DNA from: Actinomycetaceae bacterium
GTDB taxonomy: Bacteria > Actinomycetota > Actinomycetes > Actinomycetales > Actinomycetaceae
NCBI GenBank assembly: GCA_030530685.1
Contig: JAUMUM010000017.1
Coordinates: 1-50,448 of the forward strand
DNA: 50,448 bases
Direction: 5' to 3'
Shown here: one piece after another, positions 41,766 to 50,400 of the stretch
Numbering within the stretch: the stretch's first letter is position 1
Layout of the letters: every line of letters starts with the position of its first letter
Notes under the pieces: generated by a model
Seen by the model: the letters and a program-made list of their open reading frames with translations, nothing else
What the model was told of the DNA's origin: nothing
Database searches by the model: none
Program-made: the position numbers and the translations under genes

Positions 41766-43021
41766 TGCTGCGTGAAATCCTCATCGACCTGCGCACCAAC
41801 GGCGCGATGATCGCGATCAAGGCGGCCGTCATCGTGCTCGTCGGGCTTGGCGTCTACAATGTCCACGCCTTCTCCGAGAGTACCGAGGCGGCCGTTGACC
41901 GCTCATTTTCCTCGCAGGCCGGCGTCAACATGTACACAATGCACGGCGAGTTCCTCGATCCCGAGGACTACGAGCGTTTCAGCGCCTCGCGCGACCAGGT
42001 CGAAGGCCTCGCCCGTTTCTACGACCTACTCAACGCGGACCGCGAAATCACATTTCTTTCGGCCTATGACAACCCCTTGACCGCGATCGACTTCCCGGGC
42101 GACGAAACCTTCGGCGAGTCCTACGGCAGCGGATCGAGCACGGGCGAACCCCTCGTGGAGGCAGGCCACACCCTGACCGACGTGAAATCCATGCAGATGA
42201 ACCGGAAGACTTTCGAGTTCTACAAGCTGCGCGCCGCAGAAGGATCCGCTATCGACTGGGAGGCGGTCGACTACTCTTCGGGGCGCATCCCGGTGATGTT
42301 GGGCGACGCATACCGGGGGACGTACGACGTCGGCTCCACGTTCAAGGGCGAATTCTATTTCCGCGAGTTCACTTTCGAGGTCGTGGGTTTTCTGCCCAAG
42401 GACGCCTCGATGTATTTCTTTGGTGAGTTTAATCAGTATCTCGACCATCATATTCTCCTTCCTTACCCGCCCCGCCTCGAGGGTTGCACTGCGCTCGAGC
42501 AGGATTTCTGCGCAAACCTCACCTCGGCGGCCATCAATACAGATATGGCGGTGCCGAAGGGCACGTCGACCAACGATCTTCTCACGCGCCTCAACGCACT
42601 CAGTTCAGCAAGCGGATTTGACCGGTATGGAGTAAATAGTATTTCGACGCATGCTATTCAGTTGTCGTTTATGCGCAAGCTCATCGAAAATAATTCGGGC
42701 CTGCTTCAGGCGCTCGTGATCCTCGTGGCCGTGCTCGCTGCCTTCGTCCTCTTCGTCGTCAACCGGCATGTGGCCGGGCGGCGTGCGAAGAAGGCGGGGA
42801 TGTGGCAGCTGATGGGCGCCAGCCGCGCGGCCGTCGAGAAGCGACTATGGGGCCTGCGGGCCGTCGAGTACGCCTTGGCTGGTGTGGTGCTGACTGTGGC
42901 GGCCCTGCATATGCCTCAGCACAACCCCATGTCCATGTTCGTAGCTGCGGGCGTAGTTGTGGGCGCGGCCGTTTTCGAGCTGGCGACTAATTCGGGAGGA
43001 CGAGATGATCTCGCTCAGTGA
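41765..43021 (+). CDS. FtsX/MacB-like ABC permease subunit B
   Basis: 418 aa. An N-terminal helix (MIAIKAAVIVLVGLGVYNVHAF), an outside domain of about 260 residues with two close Cys (EGCTALEQDFCANL) that could form a disulphide, then three helices (LLQALVILVAVLAAFVLFVV, VEYALAGVVLTVAALHM, SMFVAAGVVVGAAVFELA). The cytoplasmic loop after the second helix contains KKAGMWQLMGASRAAVEKRLWGLRAVE, matching the FtsX-type coupling loop. The outside domain is AT-richer than neighbours: 42421-42480 has 30 G+C of 60. ATG at 41765 shares a base with the upstream stop and has AGGAGG before it. Confidence 0.78.
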   Translation: MLREILIDLRTNGAMIAIKAAVIVLVGLGVYNVHAFSESTEAAVDRSFSSQAGVNMYTMHGEFLDPEDYERFSASRDQVEGLARFYDLLNADREITFLSAYDNPLTAIDFPGDETFGESYGSGSSTGEPLVEAGHTLTDVKSMQMNRKTFEFYKLRAAEGSAIDWEAVDYSSGRIPVMLGDAYRGTYDVGSTFKGEFYFREFTFEVVGFLPKDASMYFFGEFNQYLDHHILLPYPPRLEGCTALEQDFCANLTSAAINTDMAVPKGTSTNDLLTRLNALSSASGFDRYGVNSISTHAIQLSFMRKLIENNSGLLQALVILVAVLAAFVLFVVNRHVAGRRAKKAGMWQLMGASRAAVEKRLWGLRAVEYALAGVVLTVAALHMPQHNPMSMFVAAGVVVGAAVFELATNSGGRDDLAQ

Positions 43022-43697
43022 CATTCGTAAAGAGTTCCGCGAGTCTGGCGGCCAGGTCAGGGTGATCTTCGACGGGATGGACTTTTCCGTGGGCGACGGC
43101 GCCGCCTCGGTGGCCGTCCTGGGGCGCAGCGGCTCGGGCAAGACCACGCTGCTGCGCATGCTCGCCGGGCTGGACATCGACTACAGCGGCAGCTACGAGC
43201 ACGACGGTGAGGCCCTGCGCAAGACCGACGCCGCCATGGCCGCCTTCCGCAGGGAGACGATCGGCTACATTTCCCAGCACTACGACCTGCTCGCCGACCG
43301 CAATGTCGCGGCCAATGTGGCGCTGGCCCTGGGCTCAGGCGGCCGTCGCGGTGGCCGCGCGGAAAAGGTCACGCGCGCTCTGCGGGCGGAGAAGATCGCG
43401 CGCGCACTGGAGATGGTGGGGCTGGGCGGCTTCGAGAAGAAGCGGGTGCGTCAGCTCTCCGGCGGCGAGGCCCAGCGCGTGGCGATCGCGCGGGCTCTGG
43501 CGAAGGACGCGAGCATCATCCTGGCCGACGAGCCCACCGGCGCGCTCGACGAGGCCACGGAGGACGACATCCTCGCCCTCTTCGACGACCTCCAGGAGCG
43601 CGACGTCACCTTCGTCATTGCCACGCACAGCCCCAAGGTCGCCGCCAGGTGCGCCCGGCGCCTGGAGATACGGCAGCAGCGGCTCGTCGAACAGTAG
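43005..43697 (+). CDS. ABC ATPase of the FtsX/MacB-like cassette
   Basis: 230 aa. Walker A LGRSGSGKTT (residues about 39-48), Q-loop YISQHYDLLADRNV, signature LSGGEAQRV, Walker B IILADEPTGALDEAT, switch His in ATHSPKVAARC. The DEPTGALD form is typical of the LolD/MacB/FtsE group, consistent with the FtsX-like partners. A short insertion (GGRRGGRAEKVTRALRAE) lies before the signature. It overlaps subunit B by 17 bases. ATG at 43005 follows GGGAGG. Possible roles are lipid, peptide or antibiotic export or sensing; no lipoprotein or regulator gene accompanies the trio. Confidence 0.93.
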   Translation: MISLSDIRKEFRESGGQVRVIFDGMDFSVGDGAASVAVLGRSGSGKTTLLRMLAGLDIDYSGSYEHDGEALRKTDAAMAAFRRETIGYISQHYDLLADRNVAANVALALGSGGRRGGRAEKVTRALRAEKIARALEMVGLGGFEKKRVRQLSGGEAQRVAIARALAKDASIILADEPTGALDEATEDDILALFDDLQERDVTFVIATHSPKVAARCARRLEIRQQRLVEQ

Positions 43698-43754
43698 GCG
43701 GCAGGTTGTGCAGTAGCTGAGCGGTCCCGCGACGGCCGCTCAGTGAGGAGGCGC

Positions 43755-44381
43755 TCAGTCGAGGTTGGGGTGCATATTGCGCCAGTCGCCGTCGGTCATC
43801 GTGTAGACGACGCACTGGCGCAGGTGCTCCGGCAGGTTTGGGTTGTCGAATTCGAGGGCCAGGCGCATTCCGATGCGCTCCATGACCCTGCGGCTGGAGG
43901 CGTTGGCGGCCGTCGTGTACGAGCCTACGAGCTTGAAGCGCTCGATGCCGAAGGCGTAGTCGCGCATGGCGCTCGCCCCCTCCGTGGCGAAACCCTGATG
44001 CCACGCCTCGGGGCGCAGCCGCCAGCCGAGTTCCCAGACGACCTCGGTGCCGTCGGGCAGCGTGGGAACGACGTCGGGCATGGGGTACAGGGCCATCGAA
44101 CCGATGAAGGTGCCCGGCTCGAGCACCCGCTTGCGACGGTCGACTTCGTAGGACACCGGGACGGTCAACTCGACGGCCCAGGGGCCGAAGCCGTGTTCGA
44201 CGAGGAAGGCCTGGAAGCGCTCGACGGACTCGGCCGACTGCTCCGGCGTCTGCGTGCCGGGAAAGTAGCGGCGGACCTCGGGATTGGCGTTCATTTCGGC
44301 CCAGATCGGCAGGTCCTCTTCACGCCAGGACCGCAGGCGCAGGCGATCTGTGTTTATCTCGAAGACGTCGTCTAAAGCCAT
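43755..44381 (-). CDS. GNAT acetyltransferase, RimJ/RimL type
   Basis: 208 aa. The family start is INTDRLRLRSWREEDLPIWAEMNANPEVRRYFP. The acetyl-CoA loop is WRLRPEAWHQGFATEGASAM (residues about 119-138), and NASSRRVMERIGMRLALEF is the usual late motif. Such enzymes acetylate protein N-termini or small amines; the target is unknown. TAGCAT lies 7 bases before the ATG, another leaderless arrangement. The gene is convergent with the ABC cassette, whose ATPase gene ends 57 bases away. Confidence 0.9.
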   Translation of the reverse strand: MALDDVFEINTDRLRLRSWREEDLPIWAEMNANPEVRRYFPGTQTPEQSAESVERFQAFLVEHGFGPWAVELTVPVSYEVDRRKRVLEPGTFIGSMALYPMPDVVPTLPDGTEVVWELGWRLRPEAWHQGFATEGASAMRDYAFGIERFKLVGSYTTAANASSRRVMERIGMRLALEFDNPNLPEHLRQCVVYTMTDGDWRNMHPNLD

Positions 44382-44388
44382 GGCACCG

Positions 44389-44394
44389 ATGCTA
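44389..44394 (-). promoter_or_regulatory. -10 element (TAGCAT) of the GNAT gene
   Basis: TAGCAT on the minus strand with exactly 7 bases to the ATG at 44381. Confidence 0.45.
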
Positions 44395-44683
44395 CACGCG
44401 CACGCCCTGCCCTAATCCTCGAACACGTGTGGAGCGATGCCCATGCGCGGGGTTTGGCATTGAATTCCCGCGGGGATAAGGGCCAAGCGGCCGGGCGACG
44501 CCGGTGCGGGCGGCGGTGATGGTGCTGCTGTGGCGATGGTGCTGTGGCCGGCGGTGGCGCTGCTGTGGCGGTGGTGCTGGTACGACGCCCGGTGGGAGGG
44601 ACGGCGGATGCCGAAGGCACGACCTGGCGCGATCGATGTGCTGTGGCCGGCGGATGCCGAAGAAGCAGCCGAGCCGAGAGGAG
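44395..44683. repeat. Spacer with GCTGTGG/GGCGG repeats
   Basis: No gene seen. GTGCTGTGGCCGGCGG occurs at 44539-44554 and 44638-44653; CGGCGGATGCCGAAG at 44602-44616 and 44648-44662. Trinucleotide-like runs of GCTGTGGCG lie between. Confidence 0.6.
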
Positions 44684-44689
44684 TAACCT
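44684..44689 (+). promoter_or_regulatory. -10 element (TAACCT) of the TSUP gene
   Basis: TAACCT with 6 bases to the GTG at 44696. GAGAGGAG overlaps the hexamer but is 13 or more bases from the start codon, too far for good initiation. Confidence 0.35.
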
Positions 44690-44695
44690 TGGCCG

Positions 44696-45439
44696 GTGTA
44701 CGCAGTTCTCTTCATTGCCGGCGTGGGCGCGGGGATCGTCGGCTACCTCGTCGGCCTCGCCTCGCTCGTGAGTTACCCGGCGCTCGTCGCCGTCGGCATT
44801 CCGCCGGTGCTCGCCAATACCTCGAATACGGTGGGGCTCATCGGCTCGGGCATCGGATCGCTGGCCGGCTCGTGGAAGCAACTGCGGGCCATCAAGACAT
44901 ACTCGCTGGCAATCCAAGTAGTCGTGGCCATTGTCGGCGGCCTGGCCGGCGGGCTCCTCCTTGTGGTCGCCGACCCCGGTGTCTTCGAGGCCGTTGTGCC
45001 CTGGCTCGTGCTCAGCGGGGCGCTCCTGGTCGCGTTCAGCCCGCACATCAATCGCCTCCGGGACAGGGCCGAAAGGCGCCGTTACCTCAAGTTCTGGGCA
45101 TACCTCATTCCGTTCACGCTCGTGGCGATCTACGTCGGCTACTTCGGGGCGGGCGGCGCGGTCATGTACATGGCGCTGGCCGTGCTCGGCACGACGATGA
45201 CGATTCACGAGGCCGTCGTCATGAAGACGCCGCTGATGTTCGCCGCCAACACCGCCGCGGCCATCCTCTTCATCGCGCGCGGGGACGTCGACTGGCCGGC
45301 CGCGCTCGTGATTGGCGCGGGCAACTTCGTTGGCGGCTATGCCGGGCCGTTCATTCAGCGATTCTTCTCCGAGACGCTCATGCGCAGGCTCGTCGTGCTC
45401 GGCGGGATCGTCATGACCGTGTGGCTGCTGGTGCGGTGA
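44696..45439 (+). CDS. TSUP-family (TauE/SafE) anion exporter
   Basis: 247 aa, about seven to eight hydrophobic segments in two pseudo-repeats: GVGAGIVGYLVGLASLVSYPALVAVG at the start and VGYFGAGGAVMYMALAVLG in the middle. The conserved phrases PPVLANTSNTVGL and KTPLMFAANTAAAILF are the paired TSUP motifs. Relatives export sulphite, sulphoacetate or other organic anions. Length is standard. It stands alone, with a leaderless-type start. Confidence 0.92.
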   Translation: MYAVLFIAGVGAGIVGYLVGLASLVSYPALVAVGIPPVLANTSNTVGLIGSGIGSLAGSWKQLRAIKTYSLAIQVVVAIVGGLAGGLLLVVADPGVFEAVVPWLVLSGALLVAFSPHINRLRDRAERRRYLKFWAYLIPFTLVAIYVGYFGAGGAVMYMALAVLGTTMTIHEAVVMKTPLMFAANTAAAILFIARGDVDWPAALVIGAGNFVGGYAGPFIQRFFSETLMRRLVVLGGIVMTVWLLVR

Positions 45440-45768
45440 CGGGCTATGCGGCGAGGTCGGCGGAGGTGGCGCGGCGAGGGCGGCGCTAGGCCTGGCACGG
45501 TGCGGCGCGGCGAGGGCGGCGGCGGACCGGTTGCGGTGACGAGGCAGCGAGGCAAGGGCGACTGGGCCTGCCCGGGATGATTTCGGCCACGGGGCTCGCG
45601 CGCGGTGGCACGGCCCGCCGCGGCGGAGCTACCATGATGAGGTTGCCTCGGCGAGGGAGCGCCACGCGCTCCGTTATCGACGCGGTGGGTGTGCCTTCGT
45701 GCATGGCCGTCGTTGGAGGCCGCAGTGCACGGCAAAGGCCGTGCGTCGAACACGAAAGGAACCCCATC
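45440..45768. other. Repeat-bearing spacer before rplY
   Basis: GCGCGGCGAGGGCGGCG is present twice (near 45470 and 45505) and TGCGGTGACG at the TSUP stop recurs near 45531. TACCAT near 45630 is a possible -10 for rplY. An in-frame ATG pair follows it, so a longer N-terminus cannot be wholly excluded. Confidence 0.45.
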
Positions 45769-46374
45769 ATGGCAGACAAGGTCGCAGCAGAGCTTCGCAC
45801 CGACTTCGGCAAGGGCGCCTCGCGCCAGCTTCGCCGCAGCGGCCGCGTGCCCGCAGTCATCTACGGTCACGGCTCCGAGCCTGTTCACGTCTCCTTCGAC
45901 ACCCACGAGGTCTTCCTGGCCACCAAGGGCCAGGCCAACCCGATCTTCACGATCGTCGTCGAGGGCAAGAGCCAGCTTGTGCTCGTCAAGGAGCTGCAGC
46001 GCAACCCGCTGACCCGCAACTTCGAGCACCTCGACCTGCTGCGCGTCGCAACCGGCGAGAAGGTCGACGTCGAAGTCCCTGTCGAGGTCACCGGCGAGAC
46101 CGCCCCCGGCACGATCCACACGATCGAACTCATGAATGTGCTCGTCAAGGCACCCGCGACCGATATCCCCGAGTCCGTCGTCGTCGACGTCGAGGGCCGC
46201 GAGGACGGCCAGCACGTGACGGTGGCCGACCTCAATTTCGCGCCCGGCGTCGAGTCCGATCTCGACCCGGAGGCGATTGTCGTCGTCATTTCTCAGGAGC
46301 ACACCGGTGGCGCTGCCGAGGTGGAGGCGGCCGGCGACGAGGGCGAGGCCACCGAGGCTGCGTCCGAGGACTGA
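45769..46374 (+). CDS. rplY: Ribosomal protein bL25, Ctc form
   Basis: 201 aa 5S-rRNA-binding protein with the general-stress Ctc extension. The N-terminal bL25 domain (1-92) has AELRTDFGKGASRQLRRSGRVPAVIYG and KELQRNPLTRNFEHLDLLRV; the C-terminal TL5 domain (93-185) has VPVEVTGETAPG and VLVKAPATDIPESV. An acidic tail (AAEVEAAGDEGEATEAASED, 182-201) completes it. AAAGGA lies 8 bases before the ATG. It precedes pth, its frequent actinobacterial neighbour. Confidence 0.96.
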   Translation: MADKVAAELRTDFGKGASRQLRRSGRVPAVIYGHGSEPVHVSFDTHEVFLATKGQANPIFTIVVEGKSQLVLVKELQRNPLTRNFEHLDLLRVATGEKVDVEVPVEVTGETAPGTIHTIELMNVLVKAPATDIPESVVVDVEGREDGQHVTVADLNFAPGVESDLDPEAIVVVISQEHTGGAAEVEAAGDEGEATEAASED

Positions 46375-46382
46375 TCCTAGGC

Positions 46383-46449
46383 AAGCCGCGGGCCGGCGCG
46401 TCGGATGTCGGCGGGCGATCGTAGGGTGGCCCGCGGCTTCGGAAAGGCC
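46383..46449 (+). terminator. Inverted repeat after rplY
   Basis: AAGCCGCGGGCC (46383-46394) pairs perfectly with GGCCCGCGGCTT (46438-46449) across a 43-base loop, starting 9 bases past the rplY stop. Ends in TT only. It may end or attenuate transcription toward pth. Confidence 0.5.
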
Positions 46450-46645
46450 TGCGGCTTCGCCCTGCGCTGCAGGGCATGCGCGCGGCGCCGACCGTGGCAG
46501 AACGATATGGCGATGGGCGCAGCAGAGCGTAAGCACGTCGGCCTAGGGCCCGGCGCGGGCAGCTGGTTTCGGTGCTGCGGCGCCACCTGGGGTAGGCGGC
46601 CGTCGACCGGCCGTCGCGCACCCGGATGCGAGGAAAGGAGAGGGC

Positions 46646-47224
46646 GTGTACGCCGTCGTCGGCCTGGGCAATCCCGGCGCTAAATACGCTTCCACGCGTC
46701 ACAATGTGGGCCAAATGGTCATCGACCTCCTGGCCTCGCGCGCGGGCGGGAAGCTATCGCCCCTGAAGAACACGCGGACGCTCGCGATGGCCGCGCACCT
46801 TGGCCCGCCGCCCTCGGCCAGGGTCGTGCTCGGCATCTCGACCGGTTACATGAACGAATCCGGCGGCCCGGTCAAGGCGCTGCTCGGATACTTCAAGATC
46901 GCGGCCGAGGACCTGCTCGTCGTCCACGACGAGCTCGACCTGCCCTTCGGCACGCTGCGGCTCAAGCGCGGCGGGGGCGAGGGCGGTCACAACGGCCTGA
47001 AGTCCATCAGCCAGGCCCTGGGCACCAAGGACTACATGCGGCTGCGTGTGGGAGTCGGACGGCCCACGGGCGGGCGCGAGGCCTCCGACTACGTGCTCTC
47101 CGGCTTTGCCGGCGCCGAGAGGTCCGAGCTGCCCATCGTCCTGGAGGAGGCCGGCGACGCGGCCGAGGAGGTCGTCGCGCTCGGGCTCCAGGCGGCGCAA
47201 CTGCGCCTGCACAGCCCCGGTTGA
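46646..47224 (+). CDS. pth: Peptidyl-tRNA hydrolase
   Basis: 192 aa enzyme that recycles tRNA from prematurely released peptidyl-tRNA. Active-site residues by family position: Asn10 (GLGNPG), His19 (TRHNVG), Asn70 (GYMNESG), Asp95 (VVHDELDLP) and Asn116 (GGHNGLKS). Length is standard. GTG at 46646 follows AAAGGAGAGGG. mfd lies 180 bases downstream on the same strand, the usual order in actinobacteria; the spacer holds nothing else recognised. Confidence 0.96.
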   Translation: MYAVVGLGNPGAKYASTRHNVGQMVIDLLASRAGGKLSPLKNTRTLAMAAHLGPPPSARVVLGISTGYMNESGGPVKALLGYFKIAAEDLLVVHDELDLPFGTLRLKRGGGEGGHNGLKSISQALGTKDYMRLRVGVGRPTGGREASDYVLSGFAGAERSELPIVLEEAGDAAEEVVALGLQAAQLRLHSPG

Positions 47225-47404
47225 CGGAGGCTCGAGCCGGCAGTCCTGGCAACCAAGACGGGACCCGGCACCCGGTCGGCGCTGACCGTGGCCGCGCAAT
47301 CGGTCGCCCGTGGCGCCGCCGACGACGCAGGCCGAGAGCACGGATCGAAAGCCACACGCCGGCCGCCCGCGCGCCACGGCCACAATCCACGCGAGGAAGA
47401 CACC

Positions 47405-50400
47405 ATGCTTCGTTCCATCCTCCCCATCGTCGGAGCCGATCCGGCGCTGGCACAGGCACTCGCCCAGGGGCGGGACAACCGCGACCTGGCCATGCCGCGC
47501 GGTCTCGTCGCCCCGACCCTCGCGCTCCTCGCCGAGGCAGGCGCCACCGAGGCAGGCGGCTCCAGCGCCACCGGCCCTGGTGCCCGCGAATCGACCGAGG
47601 CAACGGGAGGCGCGCCCCTGACGGTAGCCGTCACGGCCACGGGTCGCGGCGCCGACGAGCTGGCCGGCGCGCTGCGCGCCTACCTGCCGGCCGACTCCGT
47701 CGAGGTCTTCCCGGCCTGGGAGACGTTGCCGCACGAGCGCCTATCGCCCCGATCGGACACGGTGGCCCGCCGCCTGCGCGTCCAGCGGCGCCTGGCCCAC
47801 CCCGAGGAATTCGCGCCCCTGTCGGTCCTCGTCATGCCCGTGCGCGCGCTGCTGCAGCCCATCGCTGTCGGCCTGGGCGACCTCGTGCCCGTGCGCGTGC
47901 GCACCGGCCAGACGATCGACCTCGCCCAGCTCGAGCGCGACTTGGCCGGCGCCGCCTACAACCGCGTCGACATGGTCGAACGCCGCGGCGAATTCGCCGT
48001 GCGCGGCGGGATCGTCGACGTCTTCCCACCGACCGACGCCCACCCCTCGCGCCTGGAACTCTTCGGCGACGACGTCGAAGAAATCCGCACCTTCTCCGTG
48101 GCCGACCAGCGCTCGCTGGAGGCGGCCGACGAGCTCTACGCCCCGCCGTGCCGCGAGATCCTCCTGACCGAGGCGGTGCGCGAACGCGCCCGGGGACTCA
48201 CCGGCGCGCTGCCCGGCGCCATCGACATGCTCGACAAGATCGCCTCGGGCATCGCCCCCGAGGGCATGGAATCCCTGGCGCCGGCGCTGGTCGACATGAC
48301 CCCCGTCGTCGCCACCCTGCCGCCCGGGGCCCGCGTCTGCCTCATCGAACCGGAGCGCGTGTCCCAGCGCGCCGACTCCCTCATCGCGACGACCGAGGAG
48401 TTCCTGGGCGCGGCGTGGTCCTCGGCCGCGGCGGGAGGCAAGGTCCCCGTCGACGTCGACGAGGCCTCCTTCGACGACCTCATCGACACGCGCCGGGCCG
48501 CCACGGAGCGCGGCCTGGCCTGGTGGACCCTGGCCGGCTTCCCCCGCGAGGGCGAACAGGGCATCAGGGCGGCCGAACCCCAGAAGTTCCTCGGCGAAAT
48601 CGAGGCCGCCATTGCCGACATGTCACGCAAAGCCGCGGACTCCTGGCGGCTCGTCCTGGCCGTCGAGGGCGCGGGCATCGGGCGGCGCCTGCGCGACCAG
48701 CTCGAGGAGGCCGGCGTGCCCGCGAGCTTCGCCCCCGACCTGCCCGAGGCCCTCAAGCCCGGCGTCTGCCACGTCACCGCCGCGCCGATCGCCTCGGGCT
48801 TCGTCATGGACGGCCAGCGTCTGGCCCTGTACGCCGCCACCGACATCACCGGCCGCGGCGGCTCGTCCACCCGGGACATGCGCAAGATGCCGGCCCGCCG
48901 CAAGGCCGCCGTCGACCCGCTGTCGCTCAAGCCCGGCGACTTCGTCGTCCACGAACAGCACGGCGTCGGGCGCTTCGTCAAGATGGCTAAGCGCGCCATT
49001 GGCGCCTCCCGCCAGACGCAGCGCGAGTACGTCGTCCTCGAATATGCCTCGACGCGCCGGGGCGCCCCGCCCGACCAGCTCTGGGTTCCCACCGACGCCC
49101 TCGACCAGGTCTCGCGCTACTCCGGCGGCGAAGCCCCCAGCCTCAACAAGATGGGCGGGGCGGACTGGGCCAAGACCAAGGCCAAGGCCCGCGCGGCCAC
49201 CCGCCAGATCGCCTCCGAACTCGTCCGCCTGTACGCGGCGCGCCAGGCCACGAAGGGCTTCGCCTTCTCCCCGGACACGCCGTGGCAGCGCGAACTGGAG
49301 GACTCCTTCGCCTACGTCGAAACCCCGGACCAGCTCCACACGATCGACGAGGTCAAGGCCGACATGGAACGGCCCGTGCCCATGGACCGCCTCATCTCCG
49401 GCGACGTCGGCTACGGCAAGACGGAGATCGCCCTGCGCGCCGCCTTCAAGGCCGTCCAGGATGGCAAGCAGGTGGCCATCCTCGTGCCCACGACCCTGCT
49501 CGTCTCCCAGCACTTCGAGACCTTCCAGGAGCGCTACTCGGGTTTTCCCGTGCGCCTGGCCGAGCTCTCGCGCTTCCAGAGCGAAAGGGAATCCCAGGCC
49601 ACGATCCAGGGCCTGGCCGACGGCACCGTCGACGTCGTCATCGGCACGCACCGCCTGCTCACCGGCAGCGTCAGGTTCAAGAATTTGGGGCTCGTGGTCG
49701 TCGACGAGGAGCAGCGCTTCGGCGTCGAGCACAAGGAAACGCTCAAGCAGCTCTACCCGGACGTCGACGTCCTGTCGATGTCGGCCACCCCGATCCCGCG
49801 CACGCTGGAGATGGCGGTGACGGGCGTGCGCGAGATGTCGACGCTCGCCACGCCTCCCGAGGAGCGCCACCCGGTCCTGACCTACGTGGGCGCGCGCGAA
49901 AACCGGCAGATCACGGCGGCGATCCGGCGCGAGCTGCTGCGCGACGGCCAGGTCTTCTACGTGCACAACCGGGTCGGTGACATGGAGCGGGTCTCGGCGC
50001 GCCTGGCCGAGCTCGTGCCCGAGGCGCGCATCGGCGTCGCCCACGGAAAGATGAGCGAGCACCAGCTGGAGCTGGTCATCCAGGCGTTTTGGAACAAGGA
50101 GATCGACGTGCTCGTGTGCACGACGATCGTCGAGACGGGCCTGGACATTTCCAATGCCAATACGCTCATCGTCGACGACGCCGAAATCTTCGGCCTGTCC
50201 CAGCTCCACCAGCTGCGCGGCCGCGTGGGCCGCGGGCGCGAGCGGGCCTACGCCTACTTCCTCTACGATCCCGCCAAGGCGCTGACCGAGACCGCGCTCG
50301 AGCGCCTGCGGACGATTGCCGCGAACACCGACCTCGGCTCGGGCATCCAGGTGGCCATGCGCGACCTGGAGATCCGCGGGGCCGGGAACATGCTGGGCGG

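Noticed and set aside
43737-43759. 3'-end duplication at the GNAT gene
   Set aside because: Only 8 bases (CGCTCAGT) are repeated; chance cannot be excluded, so it was left out of the 3'-end duplication list.
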